Assembly: GCF_003591655.1 (NCBI RefSeq)
Contig: NZ_QVRA01000017.1
Span: 22,595-86,594, forward strand
DNA: 64,000 bases
Direction: 5' to 3'
Source of the DNA: Sphingobium terrigena
Lineage (GTDB): Bacteria; Pseudomonadota; Alphaproteobacteria; Sphingomonadales; Sphingomonadaceae
Shown: piece after piece, positions 45,338 to 54,556 of the stretch
Layout: each line of letters begins with the position of its first letter
Position numbering within the stretch: position 1 is the first letter of the stretch
Position numbers and translations under genes: made by a program
The notes under the pieces: model-generated
Database searches by the model: none
Told to the model about the DNA's origin: nothing
The model's input: only the letters and a program-made list of their open reading frames with translations

Positions 45338-48300
45338 TGGACCGCGCCGCCTATGTCCTGCGCGAAAAGCGGCTCTATAATAAGTGGGTCGCCAGCCAGA
45401 CATTGGAGGATTATGCCCTGCGCTACACCGCTGACAGCGCCCGACGCTGGTCGGCGGGACAGGTCGCCAACACCGCGATCGGCGCGACCGCCTTCCTCGC
45501 CTGCGAAGCGATCGGCGCGTCGATTACGCTCACCTATGGTTTCGTCAACAGCGTCGCCGCCATCGCTGCTGCCGTCGCGCTCATGTTCGTCATCGGACTG
45601 CCGATTGCCTATCATGCTGCAAAGCATGGGCTGGACATAGACCTGCTGACGCGCGGCGCGGGGTTCGGCTATCTCGGCTCCACCCTCACCTCATTGATCT
45701 ACGCCAGCTTCACCTTCCTGCTCTTTTCGGTCGAAGCGACGATCATGGCGGTGGCGCTGACCGCCATGACCGGCATGGCGATGAGCGTCGCCTATCTGGT
45801 GAGCGCGCTGGTCGTCATCCCGATTGCCCTTTACGGCATGAGCGCCATCACCCGCTTCCAGAATGCGACGCAAGGCATCTGGATCGCGCTGCAAATTGCG
45901 CCCATCGCCTATATCCTCTGGTCCGGCCCGACGGCGTTGGCGGAATGGTCGCGCTTCACCGGGCAGTTGGGCGCGAAAGATGGCAGCGTCAGCCTGCTCT
46001 ATTTCGGCTTCGCGCTCTCCACCCTGCTCTCGCTCCTCCCCCAGATCGGCGAGCAGGCGGATTATCTGCGCTTCCTCCCCAGCGCCAAAAAGATCGGCAA
46101 AGGCAAATGGTGGGCGGCGATGCTGGCGGGGGGGCCGGGCTGGACGCTGATCGGCGGCATGAAGCTGCTGCTCGGCTCCTGGCTCGCCCATTATCTGATC
46201 GGCGGCGCGGCTTTGGCGAGTGACGCCGCGAACCCGACGGCCATGTTCCACGCGATCTTTACCGCCATGTCGGGCCATGCCGGGCTGTCGCTGGTCATCA
46301 CCGGGCTGTTCGTCATCATCTGCCAGCTCAAGATCAACGTTACCAATGCTTATGCCGGGTCGATTGCCTGGTCCAACTTCTTCGCCCGTCTGACCCACAG
46401 CCATCCCGGCCGTGTCGTGTGGCTGATCTTCAACGTGTTGCTGGCGCTGCTGTTGATGGAAGTCGGCATTTTCGATGCGATCGAGGCAATATTGATCCTC
46501 TACGCTACCGCCGCGGCAGGCTGGATCGGAGCGCTCGCAGCCGACCTCATGATCTCCAAGCCGCTCGGCCTCTCCCCCGCCGGAATCGAATTCAAGCGCG
46601 CGCACCTCTATGATATCAACCCGGTCGGCATCGGCGCGATGCTCTTGTCGATCCTGATATCGGGCTGCGCGCATCTGGGCCTGCTAGGCGATGTGGCGCA
46701 GGCCTTCGCGCCCGTCATCGGCATGGTGGTCGCCTTCATTGCGGCACCACTGATCGCGCTCGTCACCCATGGCCGCTATTATATCGCCCGCCGCGCCGAG
46801 GCGACGGAAGGGGACGACGCCAAGAGTTGCATCATCTGCGAAAACAGCTTCCAGCCGGTCGATATGGCGCATTGCCCCATGTATGCCGCCCCGATCTGTT
46901 CGCTCTGCTGCACTTTGGAGGCCCGTTGTCACGACCGTTGCAAGACCGACAGCCGCGCCACGCAGCAGGCCGCGCGCTGGCTTGAACATCTGCTGCCACA
47001 ACGCATAGCGCGTTATGTCCACACGCCCGTGGGCCATTTCTTCGCCGTCATGGCGGCCATCACCATCGCCAACGCGGCCTTGCTGGGCGGCATCAACTGG
47101 CAGATCGGTCGCTGGATGCCAGACATCGCTGTGGAGATGTCCGGCCTGATGCTGGGTCTCTTCCTGCTCTTTTCGTTGTTCGGTGGAGTCATCGCCTGGA
47201 TGATCGTGCTGGCCCATCAAAGCCGCCGATCCGCGATGCAGGAAAGCGAGCATCATGTGCAAAAGCTGATGGAAGAGGTCATCGCTCATGACGTGACCGG
47301 CGCGCAGTTGCAAAAGGCCAAGGAGGCGGCGGAATCCGCCAATGCCGCCAAGAGCCGCTATCTCGTCAGCGTCAGTCATGAGATCCGGTCGCCGCTCAAC
47401 TCCATCTACGGCTACGCGCAACTGATGGAGCGCGGCCATGACATCGCCCCGGTCGAAGCCGCCAAAATCATCCGTCGCAGCGCCGAGCATCTCACCAATC
47501 TGGTCGAAGGGTTGCTGGACATTTCGCAGGTCGAAAGCGGTGTGCTGCGCATCAGCAGCGAAACCGTGCGCCTGGCCCCCTTCGTCGACCAGATCGCCAA
47601 CATGTTCCGCCCGCAGGCGCAGTCCAAGGGCATCGACTTCCTGTTCGAGCGCCCAGACCAGCTGCCCGATTTCGTCCGCACCGACCAGAAACGCCTGCGC
47701 CAGATCCTGATCAACCTGCTGTCCAACGCGATCAAGTTCACCCGATCCGGCGCGGTCACTTTCCGCCTTACCTATCGCAGCCAGATGGCGACATTCGACA
47801 TTATCGACACCGGCATCGGCATCGCGCCCGATGATTTGAAGCGCGTATTCGACCCGTTCGATCGTGGCAGCAACCCGGATGCGCAACGGCAGAAGGGGAT
47901 CGGCCTTGGCCTGTCGATCACCCAGGCGCTTGTCCAGATATTGGGCGGCGATCTATCGGTCGTCAGCGAGAGCGGAAGAGGCACGCAATTCACCGTCCGC
48001 CTGATGTTGGGCCATGTCGCCAATCCGGTGGAGGATGCGCCGCCGGTGGACCGGATTTCCGGCTATGTCGGCGACCGGCGCAAAGTGCTACTGATCGACG
48101 ATGATCCTGCGCAGGTCGCAGTGCTGCGCGGGCTGCTCGAACCGCTCGATTTCACCGTCCTGGAGGCACTGAGCGGCCGCGCGGGGTTGGAGATCGCGGC
48201 CCGCGACGCGCCCGACATCATCCTGCTCGACATTTCCATGCCCGGCGAATCCGGCTGGGACATCAGTCGGGCTTTACGGGCTGCACTGGGCGGCGCTGTG

Positions 48301-48696
48301 CGGATCATCATGGTGTCGGCCAATGCCCATGAATATCATCGCGGCGGCGACGGGCAGGCGGCGCATGACATGTTCCTGATGAAACCGGTCGATCTCGACG
48401 CTCTGCTGGATGCGATCGCCGATCAGCTCCATATCCGCTGGACCGGCGACGCCCCGCTGCCGCCTGCGCCAGCGCCCGACGAGTTTGACCTGCCTGTCCT
48501 GCCAGAGGACGCGCTGCCCATCCTGGCCGATATCGAGCAAAAGGCGATCATCGGCCATGTGCGCGGCATCGAATCGAGCATCCGCGCGCTCGAAGCAGCC
48601 GTGCCGGAGGCTCAGCCGCTCGTCGCGCTAATGCTCGCCCATCTCGACCGTTTCGACCTTAAGGGGCTGATAAAAATCATAAGGGCCGTCAAATGA
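45337..48696 (+). CDS. NCS1-permease-fused hybrid histidine kinase
   Basis: 1119 aa. Residues about 1-490 form a transporter-like domain of some 12 helices with the NCS1 nucleobase/allantoin permease signature (QLKINVTNAYAGSIAWSNFF). Then a cysteine-rich segment C498-IIC-501..CPMYAAPICSLCC..C..C to about 536, two to three helices (about 565-630), the histidine kinase with phospho-His H681 (VSHEIRSPLN), NLLSNAIKF, DTGIGIAPDD and GIGLGL, a receiver domain with D965 (IILLDISMPG), and a roughly 90-residue tail. The permease part is probably the sensor for a transported solute (urea, guanidine or purine-like); the cysteines could bind metal or respond to redox. Coupled to ureG and to the response regulator. 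Confidence 0.92.
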   Translation: MDRAAYVLREKRLYNKWVASQTLEDYALRYTADSARRWSAGQVANTAIGATAFLACEAIGASITLTYGFVNSVAAIAAAVALMFVIGLPIAYHAAKHGLDIDLLTRGAGFGYLGSTLTSLIYASFTFLLFSVEATIMAVALTAMTGMAMSVAYLVSALVVIPIALYGMSAITRFQNATQGIWIALQIAPIAYILWSGPTALAEWSRFTGQLGAKDGSVSLLYFGFALSTLLSLLPQIGEQADYLRFLPSAKKIGKGKWWAAMLAGGPGWTLIGGMKLLLGSWLAHYLIGGAALASDAANPTAMFHAIFTAMSGHAGLSLVITGLFVIICQLKINVTNAYAGSIAWSNFFARLTHSHPGRVVWLIFNVLLALLLMEVGIFDAIEAILILYATAAAGWIGALAADLMISKPLGLSPAGIEFKRAHLYDINPVGIGAMLLSILISGCAHLGLLGDVAQAFAPVIGMVVAFIAAPLIALVTHGRYYIARRAEATEGDDAKSCIICENSFQPVDMAHCPMYAAPICSLCCTLEARCHDRCKTDSRATQQAARWLEHLLPQRIARYVHTPVGHFFAVMAAITIANAALLGGINWQIGRWMPDIAVEMSGLMLGLFLLFSLFGGVIAWMIVLAHQSRRSAMQESEHHVQKLMEEVIAHDVTGAQLQKAKEAAESANAAKSRYLVSVSHEIRSPLNSIYGYAQLMERGHDIAPVEAAKIIRRSAEHLTNLVEGLLDISQVESGVLRISSETVRLAPFVDQIANMFRPQAQSKGIDFLFERPDQLPDFVRTDQKRLRQILINLLSNAIKFTRSGAVTFRLTYRSQMATFDIIDTGIGIAPDDLKRVFDPFDRGSNPDAQRQKGIGLGLSITQALVQILGGDLSVVSESGRGTQFTVRLMLGHVANPVEDAPPVDRISGYVGDRRKVLLIDDDPAQVAVLRGLLEPLDFTVLEALSGRAGLEIAARDAPDIILLDISMPGESGWDISRALRAALGGAVRIIMVSANAHEYHRGGDGQAAHDMFLMKPVDLDALLDAIADQLHIRWTGDAPLPPAPAPDEFDLPVLPEDALPILADIEQKAIIGHVRGIESSIRALEAAVPEAQPLVALMLAHLDRFDLKGLIKIIRAVK

Positions 48697-49610
48697 CCAC
48701 TCCCCATGCCGACACCGTCCTCGTCGTCGACGATACGCCCGAATCGCTCCGTTTCCTGACCGACACGCTGGAGGCCGCGAACATCTCCGTCCTCATCGCC
48801 ACCAGCGGCGAAGCGGCGCTCGAACTGCTGGCCCATGTAACGCCCGACCTGATCCTGATGGACGCGGTGATGCCGGGTCTCGACGGCTTTGAAACCACCC
48901 GTGCGATCAAGCAGATGCCGCGCGGCGCGCCGGTGCCGATCATCTTCATGACCGGCCTCACCGAAAGCGAGCATGTCGTCCATGCGCTGGAAGCGGGCGG
49001 CGTCGATTATGTGCGCAAGCCGATCGTCGTGGAGGAACTGCTCGCCCGCGTCCGCGTCCATATGGCCAATGCGCGCCAGACGCAGGGCGGCCATTATGCG
49101 CTCGACGCGACCGGCCGCAACCTCATCGCGGTCGGCAGCGACGGCGCGCTGTCATGGCGCACGCCCGGCGCGGACAAACTCATGGAATCGCTCGAACCCG
49201 GCTGGTCGCGAACTGACGTTGCACTGCCCGCGATGCTGCGGACGCCAGTAGCCCGCCTGCTGCCCGACGATCTGCCCGCAGGCACCACGGTCAAGACCGA
49301 CAGCCCCGGCGGCGACACGGTGGAACTGATCATCGTCGGTCGCCCCCGTGCAGGCGAAACCCTCATCCGCCTCAATCATCTGGACCCTCAGGCCGACATT
49401 GCCCGGCTGCAAAGCCATTTCGCCCTGACCCAGCGCGAAGCCGAAGTGCTGCTATGGATCAGCTATGGCAAACCCAACCGCGTCATCAGCGAGATATTGG
49501 TGATCAGCCCGCGCACGGTGAACAAGCATCTGGAGCAGATTTTCGAGAAACTGGGCGTGGAGACACGGGCGGCGGCGGCAGCCTTCGCAGTCAGGATCAT
49601 CGCGCAATAG
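48693..49610 (+). CDS. LuxR/NarL-type response regulator
   Basis: 305 aa: receiver domain with D57 (LILMDAVMPG), a linker of about 100 residues, and a C-terminal LuxR helix-turn-helix (LTQREAEVLLWISYGKPNRVISEILVISPRTVNKH). Its ATG overlaps the kinase stop as ATGA, so the pair is cognate. It is the only response regulator in the window and the best candidate to bind the 19-bp motif before ureD and seven other sites. Confidence 0.93.
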   Translation: MTTPHADTVLVVDDTPESLRFLTDTLEAANISVLIATSGEAALELLAHVTPDLILMDAVMPGLDGFETTRAIKQMPRGAPVPIIFMTGLTESEHVVHALEAGGVDYVRKPIVVEELLARVRVHMANARQTQGGHYALDATGRNLIAVGSDGALSWRTPGADKLMESLEPGWSRTDVALPAMLRTPVARLLPDDLPAGTTVKTDSPGGDTVELIIVGRPRAGETLIRLNHLDPQADIARLQSHFALTQREAEVLLWISYGKPNRVISEILVISPRTVNKHLEQIFEKLGVETRAAAAAFAVRIIAQ

Positions 49611-49617
49611 GCACGCC

Positions 49618-49905
49618 TTATTGGCGGCTAGCCTCAATGCGTTTCGTCCATGCCGAAAAGGCGAGGGTGACGAGCCAGCCGACCACAGCATAGCCGCCGA
49701 GCCACAGCAGAAACGCCGCAGCATCGCCCATCAGGACAAAAACAGCCCCTGGCAACAGGCTGGCGGCCGTGAGCAGTCGGCGCGCGGTCGTCCCCTGCAC
49801 CCCGCCGGGCAATTTGATACTCCGCCGCCGCTTGGGATCGCCCAGGCACAGGAGCGCCAGCAGCGCGGCCGAAAAGGCGATCGAGGCGAGCAGCATGGCC
49901 ATCAT
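49618..49905 (-). CDS. DUF3325-type small membrane protein
   Basis: 95 aa, three predicted helices (MLLASIAFSAALLALLCLG; TASLLPGAVFVLMGDAAAFLLWLGG; GWLVTLAFSAW). In siderophore-iron loci a DUF3325 protein accompanies a PepSY reductase and DUF3649. ATG 49905 overlaps the PepSY stop as ATGA. Confidence 0.8.
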   Translation of the reverse strand: MMAMLLASIAFSAALLALLCLGDPKRRRSIKLPGGVQGTTARRLLTAASLLPGAVFVLMGDAAAFLLWLGGYAVVGWLVTLAFSAWTKRIEASRQ

Positions 49906-51485
49906 TCCGCAGCCTGCAAGACGCGATGGCCAGCGCCCTGGCGGCTCTGGCTGGTCCGAAGAACCGACCATAGCAACCAGCCGCCGGTCAGCAGGAAAGC
50001 CATATCCAGCGCCACGATGACCGGCTGCCCCGCCGCCATCGCGCTCTCCCAGCCGGGGCCACCGGTCAGCAGGCGCAGCGGCAGCAGGACCAGCATGATG
50101 GCCGCCATCGCCCCTTGCAGCACACGCGCGAAGGCGGTGCTGGTCGGCCACAGAAACCCGGCCAGGATGATGACGGCGGACGCGATCAGGAAACTGGCGG
50201 GCGTCCAGTAGGTCGCGCTGCCCAGCGGCATGGCGACAAGGAAAGCAGCGGTCGAAGCCAGCAGCGCAACGGGCAGGCCCAAACCGACGATGACCAGCGA
50301 CCGATCAAGCCAGCCGAGCGACCGCGCGCCCTCCTCCCGCCGCACCAGCCAGAGGCGGATGCCGGTATAGGTGACATAGCACATGGCAAAACCCAGGCCG
50401 AACCAGATCGCCTTCGACAGCATCCCGGCGAAATTGCCGAAGTGGAGCGGCGACATGATCGCGGCCAGCGTGCCCCCGGCAGACGGCGCGGGACCGATCA
50501 GTGGCTTGACCTGATTGAAGCGCGCGGTCGCGCCATCATAGAGCAGGGAAATGGGGGCAAGGCCGCCGCTTTTGGGCGGGTGATAGGTCGTCACCTTGGC
50601 ATCGGCGCGACCGAAATTCTCGACCGCGATAAAGGTGGGGATCGCCCCGGCCCGCGCGATCGCATCGCTGGTGATGTGGTCGAAATTGCCGATCGCGGCG
50701 GGGCGTGGATCGGGCTTGCCGGGGGTGCCATAGACAGCCTCGGTCAGCGCGACGACATCCCCGCCAAAGGCGGCCATCGCGACGATCGGCACGCCGATCG
50801 TGCCGAAAAAGGAAAAGAAGCTGCCAGTAAAGGCCAGGATGAAGGCGAAGGGCAGGCTCCACGTCCCGGCAACGCTGTGCCGGTCGCGATTGACCAGCAC
50901 CGGGTTCGCCTTGCGCCGCAGCGTGAAGATGTCCTTGAACAGATGACGATGGATCAGCAGGCCGGATACCGCCGCGACCAGCATCGACAGGCCGACGATC
51001 CCGGTCAGCAACAACCCCCAGGGATTGGGGACATGGAGCCGGACATGGGTATCGACCAGAAAGCTGCTCAACGCATTGTCGTTGCGCGGGCCGTACACAT
51101 CCTCGTCCGTCCCCTGCTGGCTGTGGGTGACACGGCCATCCTTGCCGACGACATAGAAGATGCCCCGGCTGATCAGTTCGCCCTTGTCCATCTCATGCCG
51201 GTGAAAGAAAGCGCCCAGATCATGATCGCCGACCTCAAACAGATCGACGGCTTCATGATATTGCTTGGGCGTACGGTCGCCCAGCGCGCGCATCGTGTCG
51301 GCCATCGGCCGCTCGAACGCCGATTGCGACGTGATATGGCCCGCCGACCAAGTGCCGATCTCTTCGGCAAACACTGCCGCCGTGCCGGTCAGCACCACCG
51401 CATAAAGCAGCAGGCCGAGCAAGATGCCCGACCAGCCATGCACCGCGACCATCGCCTTGGTTTCATCCTTGGGCAGGTGGATCAT
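49902..51485 (-). CDS. PepSY-associated membrane protein, putative siderophore/ferric reductase
   Basis: 527 aa with four or more long helices and PepSY_TM features (VHGWSGILLGLLLYAVVLTGT near the N-terminus, LFKDIFTLRRK, RDRHSVAGTWSLPFAFILAFTGSFF). Related proteins reduce ferric siderophore complexes at the inner membrane. Middle gene of a coupled DUF3649-PepSY-DUF3325 operon. Confidence 0.87.
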   Translation of the reverse strand: MIHLPKDETKAMVAVHGWSGILLGLLLYAVVLTGTAAVFAEEIGTWSAGHITSQSAFERPMADTMRALGDRTPKQYHEAVDLFEVGDHDLGAFFHRHEMDKGELISRGIFYVVGKDGRVTHSQQGTDEDVYGPRNDNALSSFLVDTHVRLHVPNPWGLLLTGIVGLSMLVAAVSGLLIHRHLFKDIFTLRRKANPVLVNRDRHSVAGTWSLPFAFILAFTGSFFSFFGTIGVPIVAMAAFGGDVVALTEAVYGTPGKPDPRPAAIGNFDHITSDAIARAGAIPTFIAVENFGRADAKVTTYHPPKSGGLAPISLLYDGATARFNQVKPLIGPAPSAGGTLAAIMSPLHFGNFAGMLSKAIWFGLGFAMCYVTYTGIRLWLVRREEGARSLGWLDRSLVIVGLGLPVALLASTAAFLVAMPLGSATYWTPASFLIASAVIILAGFLWPTSTAFARVLQGAMAAIMLVLLPLRLLTGGPGWESAMAAGQPVIVALDMAFLLTGGWLLWSVLRTSQSRQGAGHRVLQAAE

Positions 51486-51787
51486 CGATGGCTCTCCGTC
51501 GCGGCGGGTTGTGTTGCGCCAAATTTCTGCGCGATCAGCCCGCCATGGATCGCTAACAGCCCACCTGCGATGATCGCGACCCGACCGAGCCGCCGGTCAA
51601 GACAGGCGTGGAAGAACAGCCCGGCCCAGATCAGCGGCACCAATATCAGCGGGAGTACAAGATTATCGATCCCTGCCGCCCCGCCCGGCAGCCACAGCGC
51701 CATGCCCGCCATCATGACCAGCGCCACGATCACCGCCCCCGGTCCGGCGAGCGCTATGCGTATCCAGCGGCGTGATCGGGGAGACAT
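51482..51787 (-). CDS. DUF3649-type small membrane protein
   Basis: 101 aa, two to three helices (ALAGPGAVIVALVMMAGMAL; LVLPLILVPLIWAGLFFHA). First gene of the PepSY operon; its stop overlaps the next ATG as ATGA. Confidence 0.78.
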   Translation of the reverse strand: MSPRSRRWIRIALAGPGAVIVALVMMAGMALWLPGGAAGIDNLVLPLILVPLIWAGLFFHACLDRRLGRVAIIAGGLLAIHGGLIAQKFGATQPAATESHR

Positions 51788-51836
51788 GGCAAGACCTCAA
51801 TGGAACATCGCCAATCCCATATCGCCGTTACTGCAT

Positions 51837-51859
51837 ATTGCAAGTCATTATCATCAATA
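51837..51859. promoter_or_regulatory. Possible Fur box upstream of the PepSY operon
   Basis: TTGCAAGTCATTATCATCAA at about 51838-51857 resembles the GATAATGATAATCATTATC consensus (reverse strand TGATGATAATGACTTGCAA), 50-72 bp before the first gene of an iron-reductase operon. Confidence 0.4.
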
Positions 51860-51898
51860 GCGACGGACATTATGCCGCTCAATGCAGCGGATCGCATC

Positions 51899-52945
51899 TC
51901 ATTTTCGCTTGGCGGCCGCCGCCGCTGCGATACGATCCAATGCGCGGCGTTCGGCGGGGCTGGCGCTGTTATAGGTTTCTTCCGCCACCAGTGCGCGCCA
52001 GCGATCCAGACGGGCGGGTGTCAGCCGTCCATCGTTTATCGCCGCCTGAACCGCGCACCCCGGTTCACCTTTATGGGCGCAGTCGGAAAAGTGACACTGC
52101 TCCGTTGCCTCGACTATGTCGGCAAACACAACGGCAAGGCCTGACGCCACGTCGGTCAGTTGCAACTCGCGCATCCCCGGCGTGTCGAGCAACCAGCCGC
52201 CCTGATGCAACCGATGCATCTCCCGCACCGTCGTGGTGTGACGCCCCGTGCCGTCAGCCTTGCGGATATCCTGCGTCGCGATGCTATTCGATCCGCGCAG
52301 GGTGTTGACCAGCGTGGACTTGCCAACGCCCGACGATCCGACCAGCGCGACGGTTTGCCCCTTGCCACACCAGTCTGACAGCCGCGCAGCACTGGTGGGA
52401 TCCTTGCCATTGATGGTTTCCACCTGCAATCCCGGCTGCAAGTCACGCGCCGCCGCCGCGAAAACCTCTGGCGTGTCGGTCAGATCGGTCTTGGTCAGGA
52501 CGATCACGGGATGCACGCCCACCTCGCGCGCCAGGATCAGATAGCGTTCGAGCCGGGGGATGCTGAAATCCTGATTGCAGGAGGCGACGATGAAGAGCGT
52601 ATCGACATTGGCCGCGATCAGTTGCGTTTTCTGGTCACCACCGGGCGCACGCCGCTTGAACAGGCTGGCGCGCTGAAGGATCTGCGTGATCTGGAGCGTG
52701 GCAGGATCGATCAGTACCCAATCGCCAACGGTGGGATGATCCTCCGCCGCCAGGCCATCGCCAAAGCCGGGCTGGATATCGAGCACCCCGCCCTCGCCTG
52801 CCACCGCGATCTTACCGCGATGCACTGCCATCACGCGATATGGCTTGCCGCCGTTGTCGTCAGCCTCTGGCACTTGCGCGCTGAAAAAGGCGCGCCAGCC
52901 CAGCTCGTCCAACGTCTGATGAGTTGCTTCCATACATTCTGCCAT
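51899..52945 (-). CDS. rsgA: Ribosome small-subunit-dependent GTPase RsgA
   Basis: 348 aa: N-terminal OB-fold, circularly permuted GTPase with TKTD (G4) before GSSGVGKSTL (G1) and DTPGMREL (G3), and a C-terminal zinc region (CHFSDCAHKGEPGC). Assists 30S maturation. ATG 52945 or 52933 is preferred; the frame extends only to a TTG at 52954. Housekeeping gene outside the catabolic theme. Confidence 0.95.
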   Translation of the reverse strand: MAECMEATHQTLDELGWRAFFSAQVPEADDNGGKPYRVMAVHRGKIAVAGEGGVLDIQPGFGDGLAAEDHPTVGDWVLIDPATLQITQILQRASLFKRRAPGGDQKTQLIAANVDTLFIVASCNQDFSIPRLERYLILAREVGVHPVIVLTKTDLTDTPEVFAAAARDLQPGLQVETINGKDPTSAARLSDWCGKGQTVALVGSSGVGKSTLVNTLRGSNSIATQDIRKADGTGRHTTTVREMHRLHQGGWLLDTPGMRELQLTDVASGLAVVFADIVEATEQCHFSDCAHKGEPGCAVQAAINDGRLTPARLDRWRALVAEETYNSASPAERRALDRIAAAAAAKRK

Positions 52946-52986
52946 GCCGCGCAAATGGCCGTTTGTATAGGGAGCGTTGCGCGCGC

Positions 52987-54486
52987 CTAAAGGGTGACAC
53001 CGCGTTTCCAGATGCCGATCGAGCGTTCGTCATTGCGCTCATTACAGGCCTGCGCACCACTTGCGACCGCAACGATGCGATCCAGCAAAGCGTTCGCGGC
53101 GGCATCCATGCCGTCTGTCAGCACCATCCCCGCGTCAAAGTCGATCCAGCCCGGTTTGGCTGCCGCCAGCGCCGCGTTGGACGCGATCTTCATCGTCGGC
53201 ACCGGACTGCCCAGCGGCGTACCCCGGCCCGTGGAAAACAGCGTCAGCGTCACGCCCGCTGCCGCCAGCGCCGTCGTCGATACCGCGTCATTGCCCGGCG
53301 CCTCCAATATCGTCAGCCCGTGCCGGGTTGCGATATGGCCATAATCGATGACATCGACGACGCGCGCCAGCCCGCCCTTTTGCACCGCGCCGAGCGATTT
53401 CTCCTCCAGCGTGGTGATGCCGCCTGCGATATTGCCGGGGCTGGGATTTTCCGACACCGGCTCGCCATGGTCGAGAAAATAGCGTTTGAAGCGATTGACG
53501 ACCTGCGTCAGCCGATCGAACACCGCCTGGCTCTCCGCCCGCGCCAGCAGCAATTGTTCCGCGCCGAACATTTCGGGTATTTCGGTCAGGACCGCCGTTC
53601 CACCCGCTTGGGTAACCGCGTCCGCCATCCGGCCGATCAGCGGATTGGCGGTCAGGCCGCTCATCGCGTCCGAACCACCGCATTTGACCCCCAACCGCAG
53701 CGCCGACAGCGGCACCGGCTGCCGCACATCCTGCGCCATAAGATCGGCGAGCGCTTCCAGCGCCGCTTTACCCGCGGCAAATTCATCCTGCTCGCTCTGC
53801 GCCCGCACAGTGCGGACCCGCGCCCGTTTTTCTGGCGGGATATGCGCCAATATCAGGTCAAGCTGATTGGATTCGCAGCCCAGCCCGACGATCAACACGC
53901 CGCCTGCATTGGGGTTTTGCGCCAGCGAAGCAAGGATCGCTGTCGTACCTTCCAGATCATGGCCCAGTTGCGAGCAGCCAAATGGATGGTTGAACGCATG
54001 GACGCCATCGACATGGTCGCCGACCAGACCCTCGCCCCAGCGGGCCAGCCTTTCGCCCAGACGGCCGACGCAGCCGACCGAGGGCAATATCCAGATTTCA
54101 TTGCGGATACCGACGCTGCCGTCCTGCCGAACATAGCCCATGAAACCGGGCCGTTCACGGTCCGGCGTTTCGACCGCCTCCGCAGCCTTAGCCGTATATT
54201 CGTATGCAAGTTCGCCCCGCAGCGCGGTTTGCACATTATGACTATGCACATGCTCACCGACGCCGATCGGCTGCGTCGCGGTGCCAATCGGGGCGCGATA
54301 GCGGCGGACGGCGCTGCCGACGGATATGTCATGGACGGCAAATTTGTGGCCCGACGAGATCGCATCGACAATGGTCACTTCGCGATCACCGATGGCAACC
54401 ACCTGCCCGGGCGCGAGCGGCATCAACGCAACGGCTACATCATCGTCCCGCGCGACTTGCAGCGCCGTGATTTCTGGGTCTGGCAT
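52987..54486 (-). CDS. uxaA: UxaA-family altronate/galactarate dehydratase
   Basis: 499 aa, with the N-terminal SAF domain (DDVAVALMPLAPGQVV..SGHKFAVHDI) fused to the C-terminal dehydratase domain (RQDGSVGIRNEIWILPSVGCVG, GCSQLGHDL, LGCESNQL, LKCGGSDAMSGLTANPL-like KCGGSDAMSG). Full-length single-chain altronate dehydratase type, removing water from a sugar acid. ATG 54486 matches the usual start. No other hexuronate gene is nearby, so the physiological sugar acid is uncertain. Confidence 0.88.
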   Translation of the reverse strand: MPDPEITALQVARDDDVAVALMPLAPGQVVAIGDREVTIVDAISSGHKFAVHDISVGSAVRRYRAPIGTATQPIGVGEHVHSHNVQTALRGELAYEYTAKAAEAVETPDRERPGFMGYVRQDGSVGIRNEIWILPSVGCVGRLGERLARWGEGLVGDHVDGVHAFNHPFGCSQLGHDLEGTTAILASLAQNPNAGGVLIVGLGCESNQLDLILAHIPPEKRARVRTVRAQSEQDEFAAGKAALEALADLMAQDVRQPVPLSALRLGVKCGGSDAMSGLTANPLIGRMADAVTQAGGTAVLTEIPEMFGAEQLLLARAESQAVFDRLTQVVNRFKRYFLDHGEPVSENPSPGNIAGGITTLEEKSLGAVQKGGLARVVDVIDYGHIATRHGLTILEAPGNDAVSTTALAAAGVTLTLFSTGRGTPLGSPVPTMKIASNAALAAAKPGWIDFDAGMVLTDGMDAAANALLDRIVAVASGAQACNERNDERSIGIWKRGVTL

Positions 54487-54556
54487 GGCATTGGAATAGA
54501 TCGTTGCCAGCGCTAGCACAAGCCATATCGGCCAGACACATGATGCGGATTCGCCA

